DNA from: Acidobacteriota bacterium
Lineage (GTDB): Bacteria > Acidobacteriota > Terriglobia > Bryobacterales > Bryobacteraceae
NCBI GenBank assembly: GCA_947470805.1
Contig: CANIVU010000010.1
Location: 62,001-126,000 of the forward strand
Reading direction: 5' to 3'
DNA: 64,000 nucleotides
The notes beneath the pieces are model-generated. The model ran no database searches. It was given only the letters and a program-made list of their open reading frames with translations, and was not told where the DNA came from. The position numbers were made by a program, and so were the translations under genes. Shown piece by piece: positions 26,449 through 36,082 of this stretch (positions are counted from its first letter, which is position 1; each line of letters begins with the position of its first letter).

Positions 26449-26928
26449 ATGCGTCAAGAGTTAATGGACAAAATCTGGGAGATCGCCGACCGCATCGCGC
26501 GGACGGGCGATGTCGAAATTGTCGACATCGAATTCCTGGGTGGCGGGAAGCACCGTGTGCTGCGCGTCTACATTGACAAGACGGGACCGGAAGCGGCGGG
26601 CGGAGTGACGTTGGGCGATTGCCAGGCGCTTTCGCATGGGATGGAAGAAGTCCTGGATGCCGAGGATCTGATTCCGGGTGGCGAGTATACGTTGGAAGTG
26701 AGTTCGCCGGGCGTGGAGCGGAAGCTGACGCGGCCGCGGGATTTTGCGAAGTCTGTTGGGAAGAAAGTGAAAGTCGTTACGACGGAGCCGGTGGCGAACG
26801 CCACGACGTGGATCGGGCTCCTGCAGGCTTTTGCGGAAGAAGTTCTGACGGTGGAGGCGGCCGATGGCAAGACGGCGCAGATCCCGATGGACAAAGTTAA
26901 AAAAGCGAACTTGAAGTTCGAGTGGTAA
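26449..26928 (+). CDS. rimP: Ribosome maturation factor RimP
   Basis: 159 aa. Assists 30S subunit assembly. Signatures: VEIVDIEFLGGGKHRVLRVYID, the CQALSHGMEEVLD region and LEVSSPGVERKLTRPRDF. First gene of rimP-nusA-infB-ylxP; 15 bp to nusA. Confidence 0.95.
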   Translation: MRQELMDKIWEIADRIARTGDVEIVDIEFLGGGKHRVLRVYIDKTGPEAAGGVTLGDCQALSHGMEEVLDAEDLIPGGEYTLEVSSPGVERKLTRPRDFAKSVGKKVKVVTTEPVANATTWIGLLQAFAEEVLTVEAADGKTAQIPMDKVKKANLKFEW

Positions 26929-26943
26929 GCGAGAGGAGTCACC

Positions 26944-28386
26944 GTGGGAACTATCTATCAATCGATCGAGATGCTGAGCAAAGAAAAAGGCATCAACCCG
27001 CAGGTTGTCATCGATGCGGTGAAGGACGCCATGCTGGCGGCGGCGCGGAAACAGTTCAAGGGGAATGAAGAACTCATCGCCGACTTCGACGAAAAGACCG
27101 GCGCGATTCTGATCTCGGCTGTCAAAGTGATTGTGGAGCAGGTGACTGATCCCGTCCGCGAGATTGTGTTGAGCGAGGCGCTCGATTACGACCGGACAGC
27201 GCAGTTGGGCGGGCTGATCAAGTTCCCGAAAAAGACCGAGGCGCTGGGCCGAATTTCGGCGCAGACGGCCAAGCAGGTCATCATGCAGAAGGTGCGTGAG
27301 GCCGAGCGGGACACGATTTTCAACGAATTCCATAACCGTGTGGGCGAGCTGGTGAACTGCACCGTGAAGCGCATGGAAATGGGCGATCTGGTGTGCGACG
27401 TGAGCAGCAAGACCGAAGCGCGGTTGCCGAAGCGGGAACAGTCGCGACTGGAGAGTTTTCAGATTGGCGACCGGGTTCGGTGCGTCATTAAGAGCGTCGA
27501 ACGCAGCGGGAAGAACTCGGGCGTGATTCTTTCGCGTGCCGATTGCGAGTTTGTGAAGCGGCTGTTTGAGCAGGAAGTGCCGGAAATCTACGACAACACG
27601 GTTGTGATCCGTGCTTGTGCCCGGGAAGCCGGGGAGCGGACGAAGATCGCCGTGGCGAGCCGGGACCGGGATGTGGATTCGGTGGGCGCCTGCGTCGGCA
27701 TGAAGGGTATGCGCGTGCAGTCGATCATTCGCGAGTTGCGCGGCGAAAAGATCGACATTATTGAACATTCCGAAGATCCGGTTCAGTTTGCCACCCATGC
27801 GCTGAGCCCGGCCAAGATCAGCCGCGTGTCCGTCCTGGATTCCAACGACCGGCACATGGAAGTGATCGTCGATGACAATCAGTTGTCGCTGGCGATTGGC
27901 AAAAAAGGCCAGAACGTCCGGTTGGCGGCCAAGTTGATTGGCTGGAAGATCGATATTAAGAGCGAAGAAGAGAAGCGCCGGGAAGTGGAAGCGCAGATGG
28001 CCCAGTTGCAGGTGTCGGGCGCGCCGCTTTCGGTGTTGATCGATTTCGGTCTGCCGGAGAATGTCGTGGAGCGGCTGTTTGAAGCCGGAATTGGAACCGT
28101 GGAGCGGCTTGGGTCGATGACGCCGGAGGAGATCCAGTCGATCCCGGGCATAACGGCCAAGGCTTTGGAGAGCATTCAGTACTCGGTGAATGCGTATTAC
28201 GGTCCTTATGAAGACGAAATCGCCCCGGTTGCTCCGGCGGCGGAAGCGTCTGCCAATGAAGTGTCTGCCAGTGAAGTGTCCGAGAGTGTCGAACCCGCCG
28301 CGGAGCCGGAAGTCCCCGCAGAACCCACCGCCGAAGTGCCTGTAGAAGCCGCAGAACCCGCGGCCGAAGCGGAAACCGAAGCGTAG
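26944..28386 (+). CDS. nusA: Transcription termination/antitermination protein NusA
   Basis: 480 aa, GTG start. N-terminal RNAP-binding domain (about 1-125), S1 domain (about 130-200, with GDLVCDVSSK), two KH domains (about 230-345, with VGACVGMKGMRVQ and LAIGKKGQNVRLA) and one C-terminal HhH unit (GLPENVVERLFEAGIGTVE). The tail is Glu/Pro/Ala-rich. It binds RNAP and nut-type RNA. Confidence 0.96.
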   Translation: MGTIYQSIEMLSKEKGINPQVVIDAVKDAMLAAARKQFKGNEELIADFDEKTGAILISAVKVIVEQVTDPVREIVLSEALDYDRTAQLGGLIKFPKKTEALGRISAQTAKQVIMQKVREAERDTIFNEFHNRVGELVNCTVKRMEMGDLVCDVSSKTEARLPKREQSRLESFQIGDRVRCVIKSVERSGKNSGVILSRADCEFVKRLFEQEVPEIYDNTVVIRACAREAGERTKIAVASRDRDVDSVGACVGMKGMRVQSIIRELRGEKIDIIEHSEDPVQFATHALSPAKISRVSVLDSNDRHMEVIVDDNQLSLAIGKKGQNVRLAAKLIGWKIDIKSEEEKRREVEAQMAQLQVSGAPLSVLIDFGLPENVVERLFEAGIGTVERLGSMTPEEIQSIPGITAKALESIQYSVNAYYGPYEDEIAPVAPAAEASANEVSASEVSESVEPAAEPEVPAEPTAEVPVEAAEPAAEAETEA

Positions 28387-28536
28387 CTGTTACCAGATGC
28401 GCGCCAGCCCCGTCACTTTATGTAGTTGGAAGTGAATCTGTTACCATGGCAGAAGGGGCAGTAACGGCTCGCGTCACCGTCAATGTGCCGTCATGGTCGG
28501 GACGCCACCGTCGCGTATTAATTTTTTTCTCCATCT

Positions 28537-31500
28537 ATGAGTAAGATCCGAATTAACGAACTGGCAAGGGAGCTCGAGGTCAAGCCTAGCGCGATCATCG
28601 ATGCATTACCCGAGCTGGGCGTTCAAGATAAGAAGACCCACTCCAGTTCGATCGACGACGATCTTGCTCTCCTGATCCGGAACCATATGAGGAACGACCC
28701 CAACGTCGTCCGCTACCGGATAGAAGACGATCCGCACGCCGATCTGAGCGGTGGCGACTCCGATATCCCGGAGACCCCGGCGGTCGCTCCTCCTCCGCCC
28801 CCTCCTCCGCCTCCGGTCGTACAGCGACCCGCGGCTATCCGTCCGCCCGTGGCGCCTCCTTTGGCCCCACCGGTTTCCGTGCCGAGCATTCCGGTTCCTC
28901 CGGTGGCGCCCCCTGTGGCCGCCGTGCCGGTAGTGGCGCCGCCCGTACGGCCCCCGGTGCCTGTCACCCCGCCGCCAGCGCGGCCCGCGGAACCGTCGGC
29001 TGACACGCATGCCGAAGCGCCCGCGGCTCCCGTGAAGGCGACAGCGCCCCTGCGTCCGCCGTTGGCGTCCGGTGGCCCCCTTTCGCCGCCGATCGCCGCC
29101 ACGCCGGCGAAGCCCGCCGAGCCTGTGGCTCCGAAAGCTCCCGCCGTGCCGGCACAGCCGGCGCGCCCCGCGCAGCAGGTTTCACCGCCGCGCCCCGGCC
29201 AGATTCTCTCCGGTCCGCGGCAGCCGCTGGTTGCTCCCGGCACCGGCGTGCCCGGCGCCCCGCGCCCGCAGGCCCAGCAGGGCCCGGCCGCTCCGCGTCC
29301 GATGGCTCCGCCCGCCGTTTTCGTTGGCCCTGGCCAGCATAGCGGAGGCCAACAGGGAAACGCCGGCCCCGGCGCCCCCTCGCCGCGTCCACAGCAGCCT
29401 CCGATGGCTCCCCGTCCGCCGATGCAGCCCCGCCCCGCGGGTCCCGGCGCGCCGACGCCCCGTCCCCAACCGCAGCAGCAGGGTGGGCCGGGCCGTCCGT
29501 TAGCCGGACAGCCGGCCGCGCGCCCGATCGTTCCGCCGCGTCCGGACATGGTGGACCGTCTGAAACAGTTGCAGGGCCCTCCGGGTCCGCGCCCCGGTGC
29601 TCCCGGGCCGCGTCCGGGCGCTCCGGCTCCTGGCCGTCCGATCTATCAGGGTGGTGGTCATGGTGGCGGCGCCCGCCCGGGCATGCCGACTCCTGGCCGG
29701 CCGACAGGTCCTGGTCAGCCTTCCTATGGTCCGCGTCCTGGTGGACCCGGTGGTCCGGGTGGTCCGGGCCGTGGCCGTCCCATGCATCCGACGTCGGCCA
29801 ACATGTTGCAGCCGACGGCGATGCCGATGCCGGTGGATCCGAGCCGCCGCGTCGACACCCGCAAGCGCCCCAATCAGGGCCGCGTCAAGGAAGCCGAAGA
29901 GGGCAAGCTCCGCCCGATTTACGCCAAGAAGGAAAACACGGATCTGCTGCTCGCCAAGGGCAAAGAGATCACGGTTTCCGAAGGCATCACGGTCAAGGAA
30001 TTGGCCGAAAAGCTCGGTATCAAAACCACGCTGGTCATTAAGAAGCTGGTCGACCGCAAGTTCTTCGCGACCATCAACCAGACCATCGACGTGAAGTTGG
30101 CCGAAGACATTTCGCGCGACTTCGGCGCGGTGGCTTCGCAGGTCAGCTACGAAGATGAACAGACTTGGGAAGTGGAACTCGCCGAAGATCCCAAGGATCT
30201 GGTCGTTCGCGCCCCGGTAGTTACCATCATGGGCCACGTCGATCACGGTAAGACGTCACTGCTCGACGCCATTCGCCAAGGCCGTGTGGCCGAACGCGAA
30301 GCCGGCGGTATCACGCAGCACATCGGCGCTTATCAGGTTGAGATCCATAAGAAGAAGATCGTCTTCATCGATACCCCGGGTCACGAAGCGTTTACACGCA
30401 TGCGTGCTCGCGGCGCCAAGGTGACCGACGTTGTCATTCTCGTGGTCGCGGCCGACGACGGCGTCATGCCGCAGACGGTGGAAGCGATCAACCACGCCAA
30501 AGCGGCCGGCGTGCCGATCATTGTTGCCATCAACAAGATCGACAAAGCCGATGCGCAGATTGACCGCATTAAGCAGCAGTTGTCCGACAAGGGCCTGCTG
30601 GCGGAAGACTGGGGCGGCGACACCGTTATGGTGCCCGTCTCGGCGAAGGCGAAGCTTAACCTCGACCTGCTGCTCGAAATGATCCTGCTGGTGGCCGACA
30701 TCAAGGCGCTGAAGGCCAACCCGACGCGTCCGGCGATCGGCAATGTGCTGGAAGCGAAACTGGACAAGGGCCGCGGCCCGGTGGCGACCGTGCTGGTTCG
30801 CAACGGTACGTTGAAGGTCGGCGCGTTCTTCCTTTGCGGTTCGGTGTTCGGCAAGGTCCGCGCCATGTTCGACGACCAGGGCGCCCCGATCCGGGAAGCT
30901 GGTCCGGCGACGCCTGTCGAAGTGCTCGGTTTGGACATGTTGCCCGAAGTGGGCGATGCGTTCCAGATGGTGACCGATACGGCCAAGGCCAAGCAGATTG
31001 TGATGTTCCGCGAGGCTCGCTCGCGCGACGTGCAGATGGCGAAGAACAAGCGGATGACGCTGGAAGCCCTGCACACGCACATGAAGGAAGGCGAGACCAA
31101 GGAACTCAACATCATCATCAAGGCCGACGTGGGCGGCAGCGCGGAAGTGCTGTCGGATACGTTGCAGAAGATGTCCACCGATCAGGTGCGAGTCCGGGTG
31201 TTGCTCACCGGTGTGGGCGCGATTACCGAAACCGACGTGATGCTGGCGACGGCATCGAACGCGATTGTGATCGGCTTCAACGTGAAGCCGGACCGCAACG
31301 CGGCGGCGGCGGCGGAGCGCGAGAAGATCGACGTGCGTCCGCACTCGATCATCTACGAAGTGACCGACGAGATCAAGAAGGCCATGATGGGGATGTTGGC
31401 CCCGGTCTTCAAAGAGGTGTACAAAGGCCGCGCCGAAGTGCGCGAGATCTTCCGCATCTCCCGAATTGGTACCGTTGCCGGTTGCTACGTGTTGGACGGT

Positions 31501-31713
31501 ACGATTCCGCGTTCGGCGGAAGTACGCGTCAACCGCGACAAGGTAATCATCTTTACCGGCAAGATCAGCGCTCTCAAACGGTTCAAGGACGACGCGAGCG
31601 AAGTGCGTACGGGTTTCGAGTGCGGTATCTCCATCAACGGGTTCAACGACCTGGAGAAGGGCGATCTCATCGAGGCCTTCGCCACCGAGCAAATGCCGCG
31701 CGACTTGTCGTAA
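28537..31713 (+). CDS. infB: Translation initiation factor IF-2
   Basis: 1058 aa, long for the family (E. coli 890). N-terminal IF2_N (1-50), then a very long Pro/Gly/Ala/Arg-rich linker (about 80-430), a second IF2_N-like segment (KEITVSEGITVKELAEKLGI) and the G domain from about 565 (GHVDHGKT, DTPGHEAFT, NKIDKAD), followed by beta-barrel and C-terminal fMet-tRNA-binding domains. The usual nusA-adjacent ylxR is absent; the 150 bp before infB contain no gene I recognise. Confidence 0.97.
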   Translation: MSKIRINELARELEVKPSAIIDALPELGVQDKKTHSSSIDDDLALLIRNHMRNDPNVVRYRIEDDPHADLSGGDSDIPETPAVAPPPPPPPPPVVQRPAAIRPPVAPPLAPPVSVPSIPVPPVAPPVAAVPVVAPPVRPPVPVTPPPARPAEPSADTHAEAPAAPVKATAPLRPPLASGGPLSPPIAATPAKPAEPVAPKAPAVPAQPARPAQQVSPPRPGQILSGPRQPLVAPGTGVPGAPRPQAQQGPAAPRPMAPPAVFVGPGQHSGGQQGNAGPGAPSPRPQQPPMAPRPPMQPRPAGPGAPTPRPQPQQQGGPGRPLAGQPAARPIVPPRPDMVDRLKQLQGPPGPRPGAPGPRPGAPAPGRPIYQGGGHGGGARPGMPTPGRPTGPGQPSYGPRPGGPGGPGGPGRGRPMHPTSANMLQPTAMPMPVDPSRRVDTRKRPNQGRVKEAEEGKLRPIYAKKENTDLLLAKGKEITVSEGITVKELAEKLGIKTTLVIKKLVDRKFFATINQTIDVKLAEDISRDFGAVASQVSYEDEQTWEVELAEDPKDLVVRAPVVTIMGHVDHGKTSLLDAIRQGRVAEREAGGITQHIGAYQVEIHKKKIVFIDTPGHEAFTRMRARGAKVTDVVILVVAADDGVMPQTVEAINHAKAAGVPIIVAINKIDKADAQIDRIKQQLSDKGLLAEDWGGDTVMVPVSAKAKLNLDLLLEMILLVADIKALKANPTRPAIGNVLEAKLDKGRGPVATVLVRNGTLKVGAFFLCGSVFGKVRAMFDDQGAPIREAGPATPVEVLGLDMLPEVGDAFQMVTDTAKAKQIVMFREARSRDVQMAKNKRMTLEALHTHMKEGETKELNIIIKADVGGSAEVLSDTLQKMSTDQVRVRVLLTGVGAITETDVMLATASNAIVIGFNVKPDRNAAAAAEREKIDVRPHSIIYEVTDEIKKAMMGMLAPVFKEVYKGRAEVREIFRISRIGTVAGCYVLDGTIPRSAEVRVNRDKVIIFTGKISALKRFKDDASEVRTGFECGISINGFNDLEKGDLIEAFATEQMPRDLS

Positions 31714-31725
31714 TCATCCAATCCC

Positions 31726-32013
31726 ATGCCGATCATCGGCGTACTCCATCTCGAACTGCGCATTGAACATGCGGAATCGCTGAAGGACCGCCGGAACGTG
31801 ATTCGCAGTTTAAAGGCCCGGCTTCGCAGCCGTCACAATGTGGCGGTGGCGGAGATCGGGCCTTCCGATTTTCTGAACCGGGCGCTGGTGAGTGCGGTGA
31901 CGATTTCCAATGACCGGACGTTCGCGGAGAAAGTTTTGCAGGCGGTGGAGCAGGATGCGGCGAGCGTGCTGGGTGGGATGCTCGAATCGTCAGGGATTGA
32001 GTGGGTGGAGTAG
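31726..32013 (+). CDS. ylxP: DUF503 (YlxP) family protein
   Basis: 95 aa. MPIIGVLHLELRIEHAESLKDRRNVIRSLKARLRSRHNVAVAEI is the DUF503 signature, a small ribosome-operon ferredoxin-like fold. Last gene of the operon, 12 bp after infB; rbfA and truB do not follow. Confidence 0.92.
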   Translation: MPIIGVLHLELRIEHAESLKDRRNVIRSLKARLRSRHNVAVAEIGPSDFLNRALVSAVTISNDRTFAEKVLQAVEQDAASVLGGMLESSGIEWVE

Positions 32014-32014
32014 G

Positions 32015-32401
32015 TTAACGGGCGGAACGGAAGACGAAGCGTTCGCTGAGGGCGAAGTTGATCAGGGCCGTCGCGGCGATACTGATGCCGTTGGCGAGTA
32101 AGTAGTGGATGCCGAGCGTCCCGGTGAGCAGGCGCATCCACACCAGGTTCGAGGCGATGGACACCAAGCCGTTGGCTGCGTGGAAGCGCAATAAGCGCGA
32201 GCCGAGGCCAGGGGTTCCGGCCGTGCCCCAGGTCCAACGTTCGTGCCAGTAGAAGTTATGCAGGACGGCGATTTCGACGGCGATTGCGGTGGCGGCCAAT
32301 ATCGGCAGATCCGCCAGTTGCTTCAACGCCGCCAACGCGGCTAACTGCACCACGATGCCAGCCAGTCCCACGGCGTTGAAGCGGAGCCAGCGTTGGATCA
32401 A
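32015..32401 (-). CDS. GtrA-family membrane protein
   Basis: 128 aa, four predicted TM helices, with LRFNAVGLAGIVVQLAAL, LHNFYWHERWTWG and FALSERFVF typical of GtrA. GtrA proteins help flip undecaprenyl-linked sugars or nucleotide sugars. TTG start overlaps the upstream stop (TTGA at 32398-32401), so coupled to the phosphotransferase. Confidence 0.85.
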   Translation of the reverse strand: MIQRWLRFNAVGLAGIVVQLAALAALKQLADLPILAATAIAVEIAVLHNFYWHERWTWGTAGTPGLGSRLLRFHAANGLVSIASNLVWMRLLTGTLGIHYLLANGISIAATALINFALSERFVFRSAR

Positions 32402-33066
32402 TGCAGCCTCTCCTCGTTATATAACTGCACCGTATGGCGGATGGAGGTGATGGCGAAGATCAGCAGCACTCCCGCCGCGCCGATGGCGAAGCCGATGTCA
32501 TAGAGCTGCCAGATGTCCCCGAGCCACGTAATGCGCGGATTCATGTAGTAAACGAACAGGTTTCCGATGATCAGGAGGATGCGCAGTTCGGTGGGGCTGA
32601 ACTTGAAAAAACTGATCTGGAACTTATTCAATACGTGTGTCGCCAAAAAGACTTCGCTGCTTAACAGTAAGTAGCCGACCAGGAAGAAAGCCGCGATGGC
32701 CGGGCTTAAATGACCGCTCAAGGCCATCCCGCCCATGAGCAGGGAAATGGCGACCACGTCCACTACATGGTCCACATAATACCCATACCGGGGCCGTTGG
32801 CGGTCCCGTACACGCGCCAGCGTCCCGTCCAATGAATCACCGAACCAGTTCAGGAACAGGCAGACATTGACGATCCAGAGCCCGAGCGGATTCACCGATG
32901 AATACCAATACGCCAACCCGGCGGCCAGCATGGAGGTGATACCCAGGACCGTCAGATGGTCCGAATTGACCGCCCGCGGCAACCTCGTCGCGATCCAGAT
33001 CAACGCTCGCTTTTCGAGCGGGGCCAGGAGGCTTTCCTGTACGCGAACTGCCGATGTGGTGCTCAC
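32398..33066 (-). CDS. CDP-alcohol phosphatidyltransferase family protein
   Basis: 222 aa polytopic enzyme, GTG start. Transfers a CDP-linked lipid to an alcohol acceptor. Motif: D77-x2-D80-G81-x2-A84-R85, then G95-x3-D99-x3-D103. The spacer before Gly95 is 9 residues, against the usual 8. The acceptor is unknown. Divergent from the aminotransferase (63 bp between starts). Confidence 0.82.
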   Translation of the reverse strand: MSTTSAVRVQESLLAPLEKRALIWIATRLPRAVNSDHLTVLGITSMLAAGLAYWYSSVNPLGLWIVNVCLFLNWFGDSLDGTLARVRDRQRPRYGYYVDHVVDVVAISLLMGGMALSGHLSPAIAAFFLVGYLLLSSEVFLATHVLNKFQISFFKFSPTELRILLIIGNLFVYYMNPRITWLGDIWQLYDIGFAIGAAGVLLIFAITSIRHTVQLYNEERLH

Positions 33067-33129
33067 GTAAAATTTGACGCCTTATTCCAATTGCGCGTTT
33101 CACTCGTGTTACCCGACAATAGTTGTTTC

Positions 33130-34497
33130 ATGGCTAGAACCTACGAACTCGTCCCCCGTCCGGTGCAACGTGTGGAGACCGCTCTGCGGCGCATCGTCAC
33201 TGATTTCCCCGTGCCCGAGTCGCTGCCGATTCTGCAGCAGCTGCACGACTACGAGCCCGTCGCCATGCAGGGCCAGCCGCCGGTGGTGTGGGACCGCGCC
33301 GAGAACTACAGCGTGTGGGACCGCTGGGGGAACCGCTGGATCGACTGGTCGAGCGGCGTGCTGATCACCAACGCCGGCCACGGCCGCAAAGAGATCATCG
33401 AAGCCATTCAGAAGCAGGCAGGCCACGGGTTGCTGACTAACTACTGCTTCCCGAACGAAATCCGCGCCAACTTCGTCAAGCGCCTGGCCGACCTGATGCC
33501 CGCGCCGTTGAAGAAGGTCTTCCTGCTCACGACGGGTTCGGAGACCGTCGAATGCGCGATCAAGCTGATGCGCACGAACGGCGTCAAGGTCGGTGGTCGG
33601 TCGAAGAACATCATCGTCAGTTTTGAAAAGGCCTTCCATGGGCGCACGCTGGGCTCGCAGCAGGCCGGCGGCATTCCTTCGCTGAAGGAGTGGATCGTCA
33701 ACATGGACGCGGGTTTCGTGCAGCTGGAGTTCCCTGACGGGTTCCGCACGCCCGATACCTCCTTCGCTTATTTTGAAAAGCAGCTGGCCGATAGGGGTGT
33801 TGACCCGGCGAATGTCGCGGGTGTCATTCTGGAAACCTATCAGGGCGGCAGCGCCTCCTTCGCTCCGGTCGAATACATGCAGCAGTTGCAGGCCTGGTGC
33901 CGCCAGCATGGCGCGTTGCTGACCTGCGACGAGGTGCAGGCGGGCTTCGGCCGCACGGGCAAGCTGTGGGGCTTTGAACACTACGGTATCGTGCCGGACC
34001 TGACCACGTGGGGCAAAGGGATTTCGAGCTCGCTGCCGATTGCGGCGGTGATTGGCCGGCCTGACATCATGGACCTGCATCCGGCCGGTTCGATGACTTC
34101 GACGCATACGGGCAACCCGGTATGTGTGGCCGCTGCGGCCGCGTCGCTGGAACTTATCATTAAGGAAGACCTGACGGAAAACGCCCGCGTGCAGGGCGAC
34201 CGGATGCTCGATTTCTTCCGCGCGATGCAGGCGAAGTATCCGCAGATCGGCTGGGTGGATGGCAAGGGGCTCGTCGCGGGCATCGCCTGCGTCAAGCCTG
34301 GCACGACGGAACCCGACGCCGACCTGGCGTGGAACGCTATTCGCAATTCGATCGAGAAGGGCGTGCTGCTGTTCTCACCCGTTGGGTTTGGCGGCGGCAC
34401 GATCAAGGTGTGCCCGCCGCTCAACATCTCCGCCGAAGCGGTGGATGAGAGCTTGGCGGTGTTTGAAGAGGCCTTTGTCGAGGCGTTGCAGGGATGA
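33130..34497 (+). CDS. Class III (omega) PLP aminotransferase
   Basis: 455 aa from the ATG at 33130. Moves an amino group to an aldehyde or ketone of a metabolite. PLP site: GSETVECAIKLM, LTCDEVQAGFGRTG and Schiff-base K296 in TTWGKGIS. Substrate not decidable (4-aminobutyrate-, acetylornithine-like and many sugar or cyclitol enzymes share it). The stop overlaps the next start by 4 bp. Confidence 0.9.
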   Translation: MARTYELVPRPVQRVETALRRIVTDFPVPESLPILQQLHDYEPVAMQGQPPVVWDRAENYSVWDRWGNRWIDWSSGVLITNAGHGRKEIIEAIQKQAGHGLLTNYCFPNEIRANFVKRLADLMPAPLKKVFLLTTGSETVECAIKLMRTNGVKVGGRSKNIIVSFEKAFHGRTLGSQQAGGIPSLKEWIVNMDAGFVQLEFPDGFRTPDTSFAYFEKQLADRGVDPANVAGVILETYQGGSASFAPVEYMQQLQAWCRQHGALLTCDEVQAGFGRTGKLWGFEHYGIVPDLTTWGKGISSSLPIAAVIGRPDIMDLHPAGSMTSTHTGNPVCVAAAAASLELIIKEDLTENARVQGDRMLDFFRAMQAKYPQIGWVDGKGLVAGIACVKPGTTEPDADLAWNAIRNSIEKGVLLFSPVGFGGGTIKVCPPLNISAEAVDESLAVFEEAFVEALQG

Positions 34498-35717
34498 AGC
34501 CGGTACTCGTCGTCGGCGGCGGGATGATCACGCACGATCAGATCCTGCCGGCGCTGTATAAGATGCAGCGCAATGGCGAAGTGGGCGACATTACCGTCTG
34601 CGCCCAGCACGCAAAAACTGTGCAGGCGCTGGCGGCGGCGCCGGGCATTTTGAAGGCCTTCCCGGGCCAGTCGTTTACGGCCTACCCGGAACACTACGCG
34701 GGCGGGCCGCAGCCGGAGTTGTACAAGGCCGTCATTTCGGAGATGCCGGAGCGCAGCGTGGTGATCATTGCGCTGCCCGATCAGCTGCACTTTCCGGCCA
34801 CGATGGAGGCGCTGCGGAATAACCAGCATGTGATCTGCGTGAAGCCGCTGGTGCTGACGGCGCGCGAGTCCATCGAGATTGAGCGCGAGGCACGGGAGCG
34901 CGGACTGTTCGTCGGCGTTGAATATCATAAGCGGTTCGACGACCGCTCCCACAAGGCGCGGCAGTTTTATCGGGAGGGCCGGCTGGGAGAGTTCAAACTC
35001 GGCACCGCCAAGCTCATGGAGAAGTGGTACTACCGCGACTCCAATTTTCAGAACTGGTGCACGGTCGAGAACACCGATTGTTTCACCTATATCGGCTGCC
35101 ACTATGTGGATCTGGTCCACTTCATTACTGGGTTGAAGCCGGTTGCGGTGTCGAACTATGGCATCATCGACACCTATCCGAACGGCAAACAGGGTTACCT
35201 GTGGTGCGATACGCGCGTCCGCTGGCACAACGGCGCCGTCCTCAACGTGCAGACGACGCTATGCTACCCCAACGAAGGGCCCGGGCCCAATACGCAAGGC
35301 CTCACCATGTACTGCGGAGGTGGCACAGGCGCGATGCTCGATCACAGCGATCAATATCGCGGCCTGTCGTATTCATTCTCGAAGAAATCCGATGCGCCGG
35401 GGGCGACCTACTTCAGCCAGCCGAGTCCCGATTATTTCCAGTACAACGATCTGGGCGGGCCCGGGCTGGAGCCGGTTGGCTACGGCGTGCGCAGTGTGGA
35501 ATATCTGGTGAAGGCGATCTACCGCGTCGACGCCGCCGGCGATGTGACCGCGCGCCAGGCGCTGCTGGCTGAGATCGACGATAAGGGCATCCTCGCCACA
35601 CCGGCAAACAGCCGTTACAATGAACTGGTTGTTGAGGCCGGGCGACTGTCCATTCTTAACGGCGGGCGCGAAGCGCTGATCGAGTACGAACCGGAGCCGA
35701 AGGTCTCCTTAGCGTGA
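34494..35717 (+). CDS. Gfo/Idh/MocA family oxidoreductase
   Basis: 407 aa. Rossmann loop VVGGGMITHDQILPAL, CVKPLVLTARES (EKP-like catalytic Lys), and GVEYHKRFDDRS. NAD(P)-dependent oxidation of a sugar, cyclitol or similar substrate. Coupled to the aminotransferase by a 4-bp overlap, so oxidation then transamination of one substrate is plausible. Confidence 0.88.
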   Translation: MKPVLVVGGGMITHDQILPALYKMQRNGEVGDITVCAQHAKTVQALAAAPGILKAFPGQSFTAYPEHYAGGPQPELYKAVISEMPERSVVIIALPDQLHFPATMEALRNNQHVICVKPLVLTARESIEIEREARERGLFVGVEYHKRFDDRSHKARQFYREGRLGEFKLGTAKLMEKWYYRDSNFQNWCTVENTDCFTYIGCHYVDLVHFITGLKPVAVSNYGIIDTYPNGKQGYLWCDTRVRWHNGAVLNVQTTLCYPNEGPGPNTQGLTMYCGGGTGAMLDHSDQYRGLSYSFSKKSDAPGATYFSQPSPDYFQYNDLGGPGLEPVGYGVRSVEYLVKAIYRVDAAGDVTARQALLAEIDDKGILATPANSRYNELVVEAGRLSILNGGREALIEYEPEPKVSLA

Positions 35718-36082
35718 CCGAAGAAGAGATTATCATTTACCTCGAAGACAACGGCTTTCCCCCGCATATTATTACGGCGGGGAGTGAAGGGCTTGTGGAG
35801 CGATGGGTGGAGTTTGTGGGGGAGGTGGAGCGCGGCTATCCGTATGGGCTCACCGAATACCGCCATGACCTGGACCTGCGCGGGGCGATTGAGTTGCTTG
35901 GTCTGGCCGATCGGATCATCGAAGCCGACGAACGGTTTGCGGCGATGCTCGACCACCGCGAGGTGCGTGTGTGGGAGAGCGGTGGCGAGAACCCGTGGTG
36001 GGACTTCGGCTATCCGCGCAATGCCCGTGGCTATTTGCTCCGGCGGATGCGTGAAGCGGGGCTGATCGAAGAAGAGGCATGA
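35714..36082 (+). CDS. Small hypothetical protein, coupled to the oxidoreductase
   Basis: 122 aa, GTG start overlapping the oxidoreductase stop by 4 bp. Acidic N-terminus, many aromatic residues and the stretch WESGGENPWWDFGYPRNARGYLL. No membrane or signal features, not recognised. Conservation in position argues for a real gene with a linked function. Confidence 0.65.
   Translation: MTEEEIIIYLEDNGFPPHIITAGSEGLVERWVEFVGEVERGYPYGLTEYRHDLDLRGAIELLGLADRIIEADERFAAMLDHREVRVWESGGENPWWDFGYPRNARGYLLRRMREAGLIEEEA

Noticed and set aside
26461-31692. Minus-strand frames of over 450 codons (26461-27855 and 30256-31692)
   Set aside because: Antisense to rimP/nusA and infB, which carry conserved domains throughout.
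33981-35228. Minus-strand frame antisense to aminotransferase and oxidoreductase
   Set aside because: Arg/Leu/His-rich shadow with no motif; the plus-strand genes are well supported.
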